20,857 nt of DNA from an uncultured Veillonellaceae bacterium (GTDB lineage Bacteria > Bacillota > Negativicutes > Veillonellales > Negativicoccaceae): positions 1 to 20,857 of the forward strand of contig CABTYA010000007.1 in NCBI GenBank assembly GCA_902488965.1, read 5' to 3'. Shown piece by piece: positions 7,739 through 15,035 of this stretch (position 1 is its first letter; every line of letters begins with the position of its first letter). A program made the translations under genes and the position numbers. The notes beneath the pieces were generated by a model. It saw only the letters and a list, made by a program, of their open reading frames with translations. It did no database searches and was not told the origin of the DNA.

Positions 7739-7766
7739 TTGACAATACATGCGAAACTTGTATAAA
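7739..7766 (+). promoter_or_regulatory. Middle promoter upstream of ald
   Basis: A perfect TTGACA at 7739-7744, a 16-base spacer and TATAAA at 7761-7766 match a sigma-A promoter. Confidence 0.7.
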
Positions 7767-7770
7767 ACGC

Positions 7771-7799
7771 TTGTTTACTCCATAGTATGGTGATATAAT
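7771..7799 (+). promoter_or_regulatory. Proximal promoter of ald
   Basis: TTGTTT at 7771-7776, a 17-base spacer and TATAAT at 7794-7799 with a TGA extension. It is the closest strong promoter to ald, with transcription expected near 7806. Confidence 0.75.
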
Positions 7800-7844
7800 G
7801 ACTTCGGTAATTAGTATACTCTATTGGACACAGGAGGTCAGATT

Positions 7845-8963
7845 ATGCGAATTGGCGTAGCAAAGGAAATTAAGAACAACGAATTTCGTGTCGGCTTGAC
7901 ACCGGCGGGTGCGCATGCACTGGTGGAAGCGGGTCATACCGTTTTTGTTGAAAAAGGAGCGGGTGAAGGCTCGTTCATCACCGATGCCGAATACGAAGAA
8001 GTCGGAGCGAAAATCATCGCCGACAAAAAACAACTTTTTGACGATTCGGATATGATCATCAAGGTCAAAGAACCGATTGCGGAAGAATACGATCTCTTCC
8101 ACGAAGGGCAGATCCTGTACACGTACCTGCATTTGGCACCGGAACCGGAACTGACGGATGCACTGCTTCGGCACAAAGTCGTCGGCATTGCGTATGAAAC
8201 GGTCCTCGGCCGTGACGGCCGCAGCTTGCCGTTGCTCCAGCCGATGAGTGAAGTCGCCGGCCGGATGTCGATTCAGGTCGCGGCGCATTTCCTCGAAAAA
8301 ATCAACGGCGGCAAAGGCAAACTCATGGGCGGCGTTGCCGGTGTACTTCCGGCCAAAGTCACCATCGTCGGCGGCGGTACGGTCGGTACGAACGCGGCGA
8401 AAATGGCGGTCGGCATGGGTGCGGACGTTACCATCATCGACAACAACCTCAACCGTCTGCGTGAACTCGACGACATCTTCGGCGCACGCGTCAAGACGCT
8501 CGCCTCGAACCCGCTCAATATTGCGCAGTCCGTCAAAGACAGCGACGTTGTCATCGGCTCGGGATTGATTCCGGGGGCGAAGACGCCGCAGCTGATTACG
8601 ACCGAAATGGTCAAAGAAATGGCACCGGGCTCGGTCATCGTGGACGTTGCGATCGACCAAGGCGGCGCGGTCCAATCCGTCGACGGCCCGACGACGCACG
8701 AAGATCCGGTCCGCATCAAATTCGGCGTCGTTCATTACTCCGTCGCCAACATGCCGGGCGCGGTTGCCAATACCTCGACCTTTGCCCTCACGAACGCGAC
8801 GTTGCCGTATGCGATCGCGATTGCGAACAAAGGCTGGAAACAAGCCGTCATCGATGACAAAGGCTTGGCCAACGGTATCAACACCTTGGACGGTCATGTG
8901 ACCTTCAAAGGCGTTGCCGACGCACTGAACCTCGAATACAAACCGCTCGACGAATTACTCTAA
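7845..8963 (+). CDS. ald: Alanine dehydrogenase
   Basis: A 372-aa cytoplasmic enzyme that reversibly deaminates L-alanine to pyruvate and ammonia with NAD. The N-terminal catalytic half shows KEIKNNEFRVGLTPAG with R15, the substrate lysine K75 in MIIKVKEP and the catalytic H96 in LYTYLHLA. The Rossmann half shows GGVAGVLPAKVTIVGGGTVG and IDNNLNRLREL, and D271 lies in IVDVAIDQGG. R15, K75 and H96 fall at the numbering of well-studied Ald enzymes, and length is typical. AGGAGGT (7832-7838) supports ATG 7845; the open frame back to 7824 is leader. It stands alone between a promoter cluster and a strong terminator. It probably links alanine catabolism to pyruvate and NADH balance; the multiple promoters hint at regulation. 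Confidence 0.96.
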   Translation: MRIGVAKEIKNNEFRVGLTPAGAHALVEAGHTVFVEKGAGEGSFITDAEYEEVGAKIIADKKQLFDDSDMIIKVKEPIAEEYDLFHEGQILYTYLHLAPEPELTDALLRHKVVGIAYETVLGRDGRSLPLLQPMSEVAGRMSIQVAAHFLEKINGGKGKLMGGVAGVLPAKVTIVGGGTVGTNAAKMAVGMGADVTIIDNNLNRLRELDDIFGARVKTLASNPLNIAQSVKDSDVVIGSGLIPGAKTPQLITTEMVKEMAPGSVIVDVAIDQGGAVQSVDGPTTHEDPVRIKFGVVHYSVANMPGAVANTSTFALTNATLPYAIAIANKGWKQAVIDDKGLANGINTLDGHVTFKGVADALNLEYKPLDELL

Positions 8964-8977
8964 TTCGCGGCGAATCG

Positions 8978-9005
8978 AAACCACGCCCCGCGGGGCGTGG
9001 TTTTT
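8978..9005 (+). terminator. Intrinsic terminator after ald
   Basis: AAACCACGCCCCG (8978-8990) is directly followed by its exact reverse complement (8991-9003) and a T-run to 9005. Confidence 0.92.
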
Positions 9006-9058
9006 ATATGTAACGAGATAGCACCGCCGACAGCGGGAAATCCGCCGCCGTCTCTCTC

Positions 9059-9088
9059 TTGACGCGGAGGAGGGGGATTTGGTACACT
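9059..9088 (+). promoter_or_regulatory. Promoter of the MFS transporter leader
   Basis: TTGACG (9059-9064), an 18-base spacer and TACACT (9083-9088) with a TGG extension. Transcription should begin near 9095, right at the 5' side of the structured leader. Confidence 0.72.
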
Positions 9089-9094
9089 GACGAC

Positions 9095-9200
9095 ATAGGG
9101 GATACCGTGCTGACGGTGAGAGTAGAATTGACTACGTGTACGATATCCAAGAGCAGCCGACCGTCTGGGCAATGGATTGCGCAGGCAGTCGGTTGTTTTT
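9095..9200 (+). promoter_or_regulatory. Structured attenuator or riboswitch-like leader, class not recognised
   Basis: The leader can fold as a three-way junction. P1 pairs GGATA (9100-9104) with TATCC (9144-9148). P2 pairs ACCGT (9104-9108) with ACGGT (9113-9117); the two stems share A9104. P3 pairs GTAG (9122-9125) with CTAC (9132-9135). The junction strands are GAGA (9118-9121) and GTGTACGA (9136-9143). A strong terminator follows at 9154-9200. GACGGT (9112-9117, 3' arm of P2) is an exact reverse complement of ACCGTC (9160-9165, left arm of the terminator), so an antiterminator would exclude both P2 and the terminator. This is the layout of a transcriptional OFF switch. I do not recognise the junction bases as a known aptamer. 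All pairings were found by eye. Confidence 0.6.
9154..9200 (+). terminator. Leader terminator upstream of the MFS gene
   Basis: CAGCCGAC (9154-9161) pairs with GTCGGTTG (9188-9195) with one G-U pair. Inside, 9163-9167 pairs with 9182-9186 and GCAA (9169-9172) with TTGC (9177-9180), loop TGGA. A T-rich tract runs from 9193 to 9200. It lies before the coding region, so it is probably conditional. Confidence 0.78.
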
Positions 9201-9224
9201 GTGTATCCAAAAACGGAGGTCAAT

Positions 9225-10427
9225 ATGAAACGAAATCGGTGGGGCATGGCAGTCGCAGCAGTCGGTATTCACATTTCCATCGGTTCGGTCTACGCGTGGA
9301 GCGTTTTGATGGGACCGGTCATGACGGCGTTGGAGGCGGATATTGCCGCGGTACAGTGGACATTTTCGTTGGCGATTTTATTTTTGGGGATGTCGGCGGC
9401 ATTTCTCGGACCGACGGTGGAGCGGCTCGGACCGCGGCGTTCGGGGCTTTTGTCGACACTGTGTTTTACGGCGGGGCTGTGGGGGGCGGCGTGGGCGGTA
9501 GACTCCGGCTCGCTTGCCGCGCTTTATCTCGCGTACGGTTGTATTGGCGGTATCGGTCTCGGTGTCGGCTATATCACGCCGGTGGCGACGTTGATGAAGT
9601 GGTTTCCCCGCCATCGAGGTTTTGCGACAGGACTGGCGGTGATGGGGTTCGGATTTGCGGCGTTGGTGGCGGGACCCGTGATGCAGCAGCTGACGGCGGC
9701 GTTCGGGGTGGGACGGATGTTCGGTATTGTCGGAGCGGCGTATGCGGTCGTCATGGGGCTGTCGTCGCTGTATCTTGCGCCGCCTCCCGAGCGGGCTGTC
9801 GCGGCGGATGCACCCGTGCGGCCGGCGCCGGATCATTCGTTGACAGCGGCGCAGGCGTTGCGGACACCGACATTTTATTTGATTTGGACGATATTTTTTA
9901 TCAATATTACTTGCGGTATCGGGATGTTGAGTATCGCCGCACCGTTGGCACGTGAGTCCGTAGGGATGACGGCGGCCGATGCGGCGGCATTTGTCGGTCT
10001 GCTGGGATTGGTGAACGGAGCCGGAAGACTGGCATGGGCCTCGATCTCGGACGTGATCGGACGCGCCGCCACGTACCTTATCTTCTTCGGTTGGCAGACC
10101 GTGGCGTACAGTCGGCTCGCGGGCGCCGCCAATGAATGGGAGTTTTGCCTCTGGATGGCGGGAATTATCTCTTGCTACGGCGGCGGATTTGCGGTATTGC
10201 CGGCGTTCTTGGCGGAGCGGTTCGGGTTGCGCTACCTGAGCAATATTCACGGGAAAATGCTGACCGCATGGGCGGCGGCAGGGATTGCGGGGCCGCTCTT
10301 GCTGTCGACGGTGCGGAGCGCGACGGCGGGATTCGGTGCCGCACTGCATGTTTTCACGGCACTCTCGCTGGCGGCACTGGTGTTGATGGCGGTAATCCGC
10401 CGATGGCCGCCTCATCGCGCTGATTGA
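9225..10427 (+). CDS. MFS transporter, OFA (oxalate/formate antiporter-like) family
   Basis: A 400-aa, roughly 12-helix major facilitator. The first helix GIHISIGSVYAWSVL, the loop after helix 2 (GPTVERLGPRRSG), YGCIGGIGLGVGYITP with LMKWFPRHRGFATGLAVMGFG, and the C-half NGAGRLAWASISDVIGR and YGGGFAVLPAFLAERFG are characteristic of the OFA family (TC 2.A.1.11; relatives include OxlT and YhjX). Members exchange or import small carboxylates such as oxalate, formate or pyruvate; the substrate here is unknown. ATG 9225 has GGAGGT at 9215-9220. The frame is open back to TTG 9177, but that lies inside the leader terminator. The gene is alone in its unit, behind the attenuator-like leader. Confidence 0.88.
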   Translation: MKRNRWGMAVAAVGIHISIGSVYAWSVLMGPVMTALEADIAAVQWTFSLAILFLGMSAAFLGPTVERLGPRRSGLLSTLCFTAGLWGAAWAVDSGSLAALYLAYGCIGGIGLGVGYITPVATLMKWFPRHRGFATGLAVMGFGFAALVAGPVMQQLTAAFGVGRMFGIVGAAYAVVMGLSSLYLAPPPERAVAADAPVRPAPDHSLTAAQALRTPTFYLIWTIFFINITCGIGMLSIAAPLARESVGMTAADAAAFVGLLGLVNGAGRLAWASISDVIGRAATYLIFFGWQTVAYSRLAGAANEWEFCLWMAGIISCYGGGFAVLPAFLAERFGLRYLSNIHGKMLTAWAAAGIAGPLLLSTVRSATAGFGAALHVFTALSLAALVLMAVIRRWPPHRAD

Positions 10428-10456
10428 CAGAGAACGGCCGATTGTGTACTGAAAAG

Positions 10457-10465
10457 TGGTATAAT
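10457..10465 (+). promoter_or_regulatory. Extended -10 promoter of the nicotinate phosphoribosyltransferase gene
   Basis: TGG plus TATAAT (10460-10465) forms a complete extended -10. No good -35 is found at the right distance. It begins 30 bases after the MFS stop, and I see no terminator between the two genes. Confidence 0.65.
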
Positions 10466-10490
10466 GCTAACAATACAAGGGGGCGTTGGA

Positions 10491-11933
10491 ATGAATAAAG
10501 GTTTGGTGACGGATTTTTATCAGTTGACGATGGCACAGGGGTTGTGGCGGATCGGTGCGCAGGATGTGCCCTGCGTATTTGATTTTACGTTCCGCAAGAA
10601 TCCTTTCAAGGGCGGGTACACGGTCGTTGCAGGGGTGGAACATCTGGTGCGTTTTTTACAGGATTTCACCTACGGTCCGGAGGAAATCGCGTACTTGCGC
10701 GAAACGGGCGCGTTTGAGGAGGGCTTCCTCGAATGGCTGGCCGCAATGAAATTCACCGGCTCGATTTATGCGATGCCCGAAGGCACGGTCGCGTTTCCCG
10801 GCGAAGTGCTGGTACGCATCGAGGCGCCGAAAGCACAGGCGCTCCTGATTGAAACGGGCATTACGATGATCATGAACCACGAGAGCCTGATTGCGACGAA
10901 GGCACGGCGAATCCGTACGGTTGCGCCGCATGACAGCCTGATGGAATTCGGTTTGCGGCGGGCACAGGGTGAAAGCGCGGGTCATTACGGGGCGCGCGCC
11001 TCCATCGTCGGCGGTTTCAACTCGACCAGTAACGTCGAATCGGCACGGCGCTTCGGGATGAAAGCGGTCGGCACGATGGCGCACAGCTGGGTGATGAGTT
11101 TTGCCGACGAGCTGGAGGCGTTCCGCGAATATGCCCGGCAGTATGAAAACGCGGTCTTGCTGGTGGATACGTATCACACGCTGGAGTCGGGCGTGCCGCA
11201 TGCGATTACCGTGTTTGAGGAGTTGCGCGCGGCGGGGCGGCTGCCGGCGCAGTACGGGATACGGCTCGACAGCGGCGATTTGGCGTATTTGTCGCGTAAG
11301 GCACGGGAAATGCTCGATGCGGCGGGATTCCCCGATGCGATCATCACCGCGTCGAACGACCTTGACGAGTACTTGGTGCGCAGCTTGAAAGAACAGGGCG
11401 CGGCAATCAATGCGTGGGGAATCGGGACGAAACTGATCACGGCGGACGGCACGTCGGCGCTCGGCGGCGTGTACAAGCTTTCCGCGCAGGAAGAAAACGG
11501 GGTATTGATCCCGAAGATGAAATTTTCCGACAATCCGGAGAAGATGACGAACCCGGGACGCAAGGATACGCGGCGGTTTTACCATCGCGAAAGCGGCAAG
11601 ATGATCACGGATGTGGTCTGCCTGGTCGATGAGGTCATCAGTGAGGAAAACGAGTACGAGCTGGTGTCGCATCCGTACCGTTGGCGCCGCAAACGGCTCG
11701 CACCGGGGGCGTACTACGTGCGCAACATGCTGCGGCCGGTGATTCGCTACGGTCGGCTGGTGTACGATTTGCCGTCGCTGCGTGAGATTGCGGCCTATGC
11801 CGATGAGCAGATTGAACGGTTGTGGCCGGAATATATCCGACTGGATAATCCGGAGATTATGGAAGTGAATATTTCGCCGAAATTGCAGGAGATGAAAGAT
11901 CGGCTCATCGAAAAAAATTTGCAGGCGGATTAA
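10491..11933 (+). CDS. pncB: Nicotinate phosphoribosyltransferase
   Basis: A 480-aa enzyme of NAD salvage that joins nicotinate to PRPP, with ATP hydrolysis, to give nicotinate mononucleotide. DFYQLTMAQGLW and FDFTFRKNPFKGGYTVVAG mark the N-terminus. The histidine that is phosphorylated in this family is probably H198 (GTMAHSWVMSF). LVDTYHTLESGVPHAI, IRLDSGDLAYLSRKAR and INAWGIGTKLITADGTSALGGVYKL form the PRPP/nicotinate barrel. The length and the C-terminal region with RKRLAPGAYYVRNML fit the PncB2-like type common in Bacillota. AAGGGGG (10477-10483) is 7 bases from ATG 10491; ATG 10464 overlaps the promoter and is rejected. A strong terminator follows. Confidence 0.94.
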   Translation: MNKGLVTDFYQLTMAQGLWRIGAQDVPCVFDFTFRKNPFKGGYTVVAGVEHLVRFLQDFTYGPEEIAYLRETGAFEEGFLEWLAAMKFTGSIYAMPEGTVAFPGEVLVRIEAPKAQALLIETGITMIMNHESLIATKARRIRTVAPHDSLMEFGLRRAQGESAGHYGARASIVGGFNSTSNVESARRFGMKAVGTMAHSWVMSFADELEAFREYARQYENAVLLVDTYHTLESGVPHAITVFEELRAAGRLPAQYGIRLDSGDLAYLSRKAREMLDAAGFPDAIITASNDLDEYLVRSLKEQGAAINAWGIGTKLITADGTSALGGVYKLSAQEENGVLIPKMKFSDNPEKMTNPGRKDTRRFYHRESGKMITDVVCLVDEVISEENEYELVSHPYRWRRKRLAPGAYYVRNMLRPVIRYGRLVYDLPSLREIAAYADEQIERLWPEYIRLDNPEIMEVNISPKLQEMKDRLIEKNLQAD

Positions 11934-11936
11934 GAC

Positions 11937-11968
11937 AACATCGGATTGCGATTGCAATCCGATGTTTT
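11937..11968 (+). terminator. Intrinsic terminator after pncB
   Basis: AACATCGGATTGC (11937-11949) and GCAATCCGATGTT (11954-11966) form a perfect 13-bp stem with a GATT loop and a run of four T. Confidence 0.9.
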
Positions 11969-11981
11969 GCCGTTCGGGATA

Positions 11982-12011
11982 TTGCCGACCGCGGGGCGGT
12001 CATATTATAAT
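11982..12011 (+). promoter_or_regulatory. Promoter of the secreted-protein pair
   Basis: TTGCCG (11982-11987), an 18-base spacer and TATAAT (12006-12011). The start would be near 12018, just ahead of the GGGAGGG ribosome binding site. Confidence 0.7.
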
Positions 12012-12040
12012 AGCCGTAGTCATCGACGGGAGGGATAGAG

Positions 12041-12922
12041 ATGAGAATCATCACAGCAGTCGGTGCGGCACTGGCAGCGGCCGTTCTGGCATGGCCTGCC
12101 GCGCAGGCGGCATCGGTGCTGACCGTACCGCAGGAGTGGGAGCGGCAATATATGACGAATTGGGCTCCGGCGACGGAGGCGTTCAGTCGGATTGAGGAAA
12201 GCGACGCCAAGCGGGTGTTGGCGCAATTACTTCCCGAGGGGGCGAGCGTTACGGCCGTTGCACCGGGAGCGGCGGGAAATGAGGAGCTTCTGCTGCGTGA
12301 TTACGGCACGGCGGATTACCCGCTCTATGTATCGGGACTGGTGGACGAGTATATCGCGGAAGGATTTTTCCCGCCGTTGGAGCGGGTGTCCGTGCCCGAA
12401 CGTCAGCGTATCATTCGTGCCGCGCGCGCGGTTCGGCTGACGCAGGAGGGACACACGACGGGGGCATTGTTGCTGGCCGTACCGAAACGTGTACTCGGTG
12501 CGGAGCGGATGCTCGGTACGGCAACGGACGACGGTGCCCGCGTGCTGACGGCCGAGGAGCGGGAGAAACTCGGCGCACGGCTGACGGAGCGGGTGCGGCA
12601 GACCATCGAGCGGGAACAGGCGGTAGCGTTTCGCTACTTGATGACAGTGGCGCATCGAGTCGGCGGCTTGACCATTAAACGGACGGACGACCGCGCCGTG
12701 ACCGACGCGCATGTTGAGGTGGCGGCATGGGAGCGTTCGGCGCGTCGGCCGGCAGGAGATACGGCGACGACGATGACACAGACGGCGGTAGTCCGTGAGA
12801 CGCATCCGGGATCGCACGACGTTGTCGTGCAAATGCATACACGTGTACTGACGGAACAGGATACCGTTTGGGTATTGTGGACCGTGACGAAGATGGACAC
12901 GACCGAAGGAGGAATCAGATGA
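12041..12922 (+). CDS. Secreted protein of unknown function (first of a coupled pair)
   Basis: I do not recognise this 293-aa protein. A clear Sec signal peptide (hydrophobic core about residues 3-18) ends at AQA, with likely cleavage after A23. The mature part has no evident membrane segment. It is mixed in character: an N-terminal acidic-helical region (SRIEESDAKRVLAQLLPEG), a middle with VPERQRIIRAARAVRL, an Arg/Glu-rich helix (AEEREKLGARLTERVRQ, about 178-194), and a C-terminal beta-rich half (HDVVVQMHTRVLTEQD, VWVLWTVTKMDTT). GGGAGGG at 12028-12034 supports the start. Its TGA overlaps the next ATG (ATGA at 12919-12922), so the two proteins are very probably made together and may act together outside the membrane. 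Confidence 0.8.
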   Translation: MRIITAVGAALAAAVLAWPAAQAASVLTVPQEWERQYMTNWAPATEAFSRIEESDAKRVLAQLLPEGASVTAVAPGAAGNEELLLRDYGTADYPLYVSGLVDEYIAEGFFPPLERVSVPERQRIIRAARAVRLTQEGHTTGALLLAVPKRVLGAERMLGTATDDGARVLTAEEREKLGARLTERVRQTIEREQAVAFRYLMTVAHRVGGLTIKRTDDRAVTDAHVEVAAWERSARRPAGDTATTMTQTAVVRETHPGSHDVVVQMHTRVLTEQDTVWVLWTVTKMDTTEGGIR

Positions 12923-13698
12923 ATACAATTCGTACCGCGGCCGTCGCATTGACGCTGGCATGTGCCTGCACGATGTCGGGATGGGCCAAAGATGTAACAT
13001 TGACCGATTGGGGACGGGTGAGCGTGCCGGACGACACGCGGGTCATCCGTTTGGATACGATCCCGGGATTGACGCCGACGCAGGCGGTCAAAATCGAACC
13101 GGTCGAGAAGAAAAAAGAAGAGAAAACGGTGATGCACCCCTTGTATGAATGGGCGCGCGAGCAGCAGGCGCGGATGAAGGCGCTCGCCAATATCCGCATC
13201 ACCTCGGTTTCGCCCGATACGGATACGCACGAGACGGTCGTCAAGCGGCGCGCCGCGCAATATACGGGCTATCAGATTATCAGTCCGCACGGCAACGTGC
13301 TTTCGACGGCCGTGTGGATGACGATGAGCGTCCCGAAACCGGCGAAGATGGATGCGTATGATATCAAATGGCATATGGGCGAGCGCGAGTGGGAAGACCT
13401 GCTGCATCGCCACGTCCTCAATGAGGAATGGCTTGAGCATGCGACGGGCGCGGCGGTCACCGTGACCGAGTGGGAAGATACGTACTCCCTGCGGGCGGGG
13501 AGCGACGACGTTGTCACCGCGGGCGCGCGTTTCCTGTTACATACGGACGGCGGTGCGGTGGTGCCGCTCTCACTGCGGGTCTACGGGCGGTATTACGATG
13601 ACCGCATGCGGCTCTTGACGGTGTGCAGTATGGACGATGATCGGAACTATTTTGCGGATTTCACCGAAAGCGCATTGGCGAATATGCGCGACTGGTAA
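12919..13698 (+). CDS. Secreted protein of unknown function (second of a coupled pair)
   Basis: I do not recognise this 259-aa protein. The signal peptide covers residues 1-23 (cleavage likely after GWA). Two cysteines in the core (C15, C17) do not form a good lipobox, so a lipoprotein is unlikely. The mature chain starts with KDVTLTDWGRVSVPDDTRVI, then a Lys/Glu-rich stretch (VEKKKEEK, near 62-69), a helix (PLYEWAREQQARMKALAN) and a long beta-rich part (AAVTVTEWEDTYSLRAG, VPLSLRVYGRYYDDRMRLLTV) ending in a helix (FADFTESALANMRDW). The pattern loosely recalls small alpha/beta periplasmic domains, but I have no family. Start ATG 12919 lies in the ATGA overlap, with GGAGGA at 12908-12913. Its terminator is shared with folA from the other strand. 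Confidence 0.8.
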   Translation: MNTIRTAAVALTLACACTMSGWAKDVTLTDWGRVSVPDDTRVIRLDTIPGLTPTQAVKIEPVEKKKEEKTVMHPLYEWAREQQARMKALANIRITSVSPDTDTHETVVKRRAAQYTGYQIISPHGNVLSTAVWMTMSVPKPAKMDAYDIKWHMGEREWEDLLHRHVLNEEWLEHATGAAVTVTEWEDTYSLRAGSDDVVTAGARFLLHTDGGAVVPLSLRVYGRYYDDRMRLLTVCSMDDDRNYFADFTESALANMRDW

Positions 13699-13707
13699 CG
13701 ATACGGG

Positions 13708-13748
13708 CAAATAAAAACAGCGAATCGACGATTCGCTGTTTTTATTTG
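13708..13748. terminator. Bidirectional terminator between the secreted pair and folA
   Basis: CAAATAAAAACAGCGAAT (13708-13725) and its exact reverse complement (13731-13748) form an 18-bp stem with a CGACG loop. The A-rich left and T-rich right arms give a T-tract on both strands. It sits between convergent genes, one base past the folA stop. Confidence 0.93.
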
Positions 13749-13749
13749 T

Positions 13750-14244
13750 TTATGTATCGGCGTGGCGGACGTAAGTCGCAAAGTCATAGGCGGGGTGCGT
13801 CTCGCCCGCGGGGACGGAAGTACGTTCGAGGCAGGTCCATTCCTGCGGGTCGGGCAGCATGAAAAACGTATCCGCCGCGGGGGCGTCGTCCACCTCGGTG
13901 AGGTACAGCCGCTCGGTATACGGACGCAGGGCGCGGTAGATTTCCCCGCCGCCGATGATGAAGTAGTTCGTGTGCGGGTCGAGCGCGTCGAGCAGGTCGG
14001 TCACGGAGGCATAGGTCCGCACCGCGGGGTGCGCCGCGGCCCAGGCGGCATCGCGGGTGAGAACGATGTGCGGACGGCCGGGGAGCATGCCGGGCAGGCT
14101 ATCGAAGGTCTTGCGCCCCATGATGATCGGATGCCCCGTGGTGAGCCGTTTGAACCGCGGCAGGTCGCCCGGCAGATGCCAGAGCAGGCGGTTGTCTTTG
14201 CCGATCGCTCCGTTTTTGGCGACGGCGACGATGAGATTGAGCAT
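13750..14244 (-). CDS. folA: Dihydrofolate reductase
   Basis: A 164-aa enzyme that reduces dihydrofolate to tetrahydrofolate with NADPH, regenerating the cofactor consumed by ThyA just upstream. MLNLIVAVAKNGAIGKDNRLLW with W22, the active-site acid D27 in HLPGDLPRFKRLT, GRKTFDSL (43-50) and IIGGGEIYRAL are standard DHFR motifs. The ATG shares one base with the thyA stop (TGATG), with GGAGG 10 bases upstream inside thyA, so translation is coupled. It is the last gene of the recQ-thyA-folA unit. Confidence 0.96.
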   Translation of the reverse strand: MLNLIVAVAKNGAIGKDNRLLWHLPGDLPRFKRLTTGHPIIMGRKTFDSLPGMLPGRPHIVLTRDAAWAAAHPAVRTYASVTDLLDALDPHTNYFIIGGGEIYRALRPYTERLYLTEVDDAPAADTFFMLPDPQEWTCLERTSVPAGETHPAYDFATYVRHADT

Positions 14245-15035
14245 CAGACGGACACCTCCATGGCGAGTTTACCCAAGTGCTCGTAGCCGTCGAGCGTGAT
14301 GTCTTCGGGGGTGAAGGCATAGAAATCGGTGATGCCTTCGGTGAGGACGAGCTGCGGTGCGGGCAGGGCCCGGTTGCGGCGGGCCAGCTGCGTGCGCAGC
14401 GCCTCGACGTGATTGTCGTAGATGTGCGCATTGTTGATGACATGGGTGAAAAGTCCCGGACGCAGCCCCGTCGCGCGGGCGATGAGATGGACCAAAACCG
14501 CGTATTGCGTCATGTTGAACGGCACGCCCAGTCCCATATCGCCGGAGCGTTGGACGAGCATGCAGTTCAGGCGGCCGTCCGCGACGTCCCACATCGTGAG
14601 AAAAGCGCAGGGATACAGGCTCATCTCGGGGAGATCGGCCGTATTCCACAGCGAAACGACCATGCGGCGGCTGTCGGGGTCGGTACGCAGGGTGTCGAGC
14701 AGGGTGTCGACCTGTCGGTACTTGGCGAGTTGGTAGCCGTAGGCTTTGCCGATGGTCCCGTCGGGAAGCATCCATTCGTCCCAAATATGGCAATTCATCG
14801 CTTGCAGGCGGCGCACGTCGTTGGACTGCATCTGCCAAATCCAAAGCAGCTCTTTCACCGCGGTTTTGAAGGCGACGAATTTGGTCGTCAAAATCGGAAA
14901 TTCTTCTTCCAAGTCGAATTGCATGATTTGATGCGGCAGTTTGCGTGCGGGCATGCCGGTTCGGTTGTTGCCGTGGCTGCCGCTTGCGAGAATGCGTTCG
15001 ACACAGTCAAGGTATTGGGTATCTGCGTAGCTCAT
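14244..15035 (-). CDS. thyA: Thymidylate synthase, phi3T/Bacillus ThyA type
   Basis: A 263-aa enzyme that converts dUMP to dTMP with methylene-tetrahydrofolate. The catalytic Cys is C143 in SLYPCAFLTMW; the common bacterial motif is PPCH, whereas this LYPC form, the spacing to QRSGDMGLGVPFN, and the end YEHLGKLAMEVSV resemble the B. subtilis ThyA/phage phi3T branch as I remember it. R123/R124 (DSRRMVV), R163, D166 and N174 match the phosphate and base contacts, and HIYDNH (204-209) is the conserved His/Tyr pair. The ATG overlaps the recQ stop (ATGA, 15032-15035) with GGAGGA just upstream. With folA it completes the dTMP cycle. Confidence 0.93.
   Translation of the reverse strand: MSYADTQYLDCVERILASGSHGNNRTGMPARKLPHQIMQFDLEEEFPILTTKFVAFKTAVKELLWIWQMQSNDVRRLQAMNCHIWDEWMLPDGTIGKAYGYQLAKYRQVDTLLDTLRTDPDSRRMVVSLWNTADLPEMSLYPCAFLTMWDVADGRLNCMLVQRSGDMGLGVPFNMTQYAVLVHLIARATGLRPGLFTHVINNAHIYDNHVEALRTQLARRNRALPAPQLVLTEGITDFYAFTPEDITLDGYEHLGKLAMEVSV

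Noticed and set aside
5631..7745. 704-codon open frame on the minus strand across the EF-G-like gene
   Set aside because: It mirrors the codon pattern of a GC-rich gene; the + strand product matches EF-G throughout, and the antisense protein has no family-like motif.
10424..10465. TTGACA at 10424 as -35 for pncB
   Set aside because: Spacing to TATAAT is 30 bases, too long for a sigma-A promoter.
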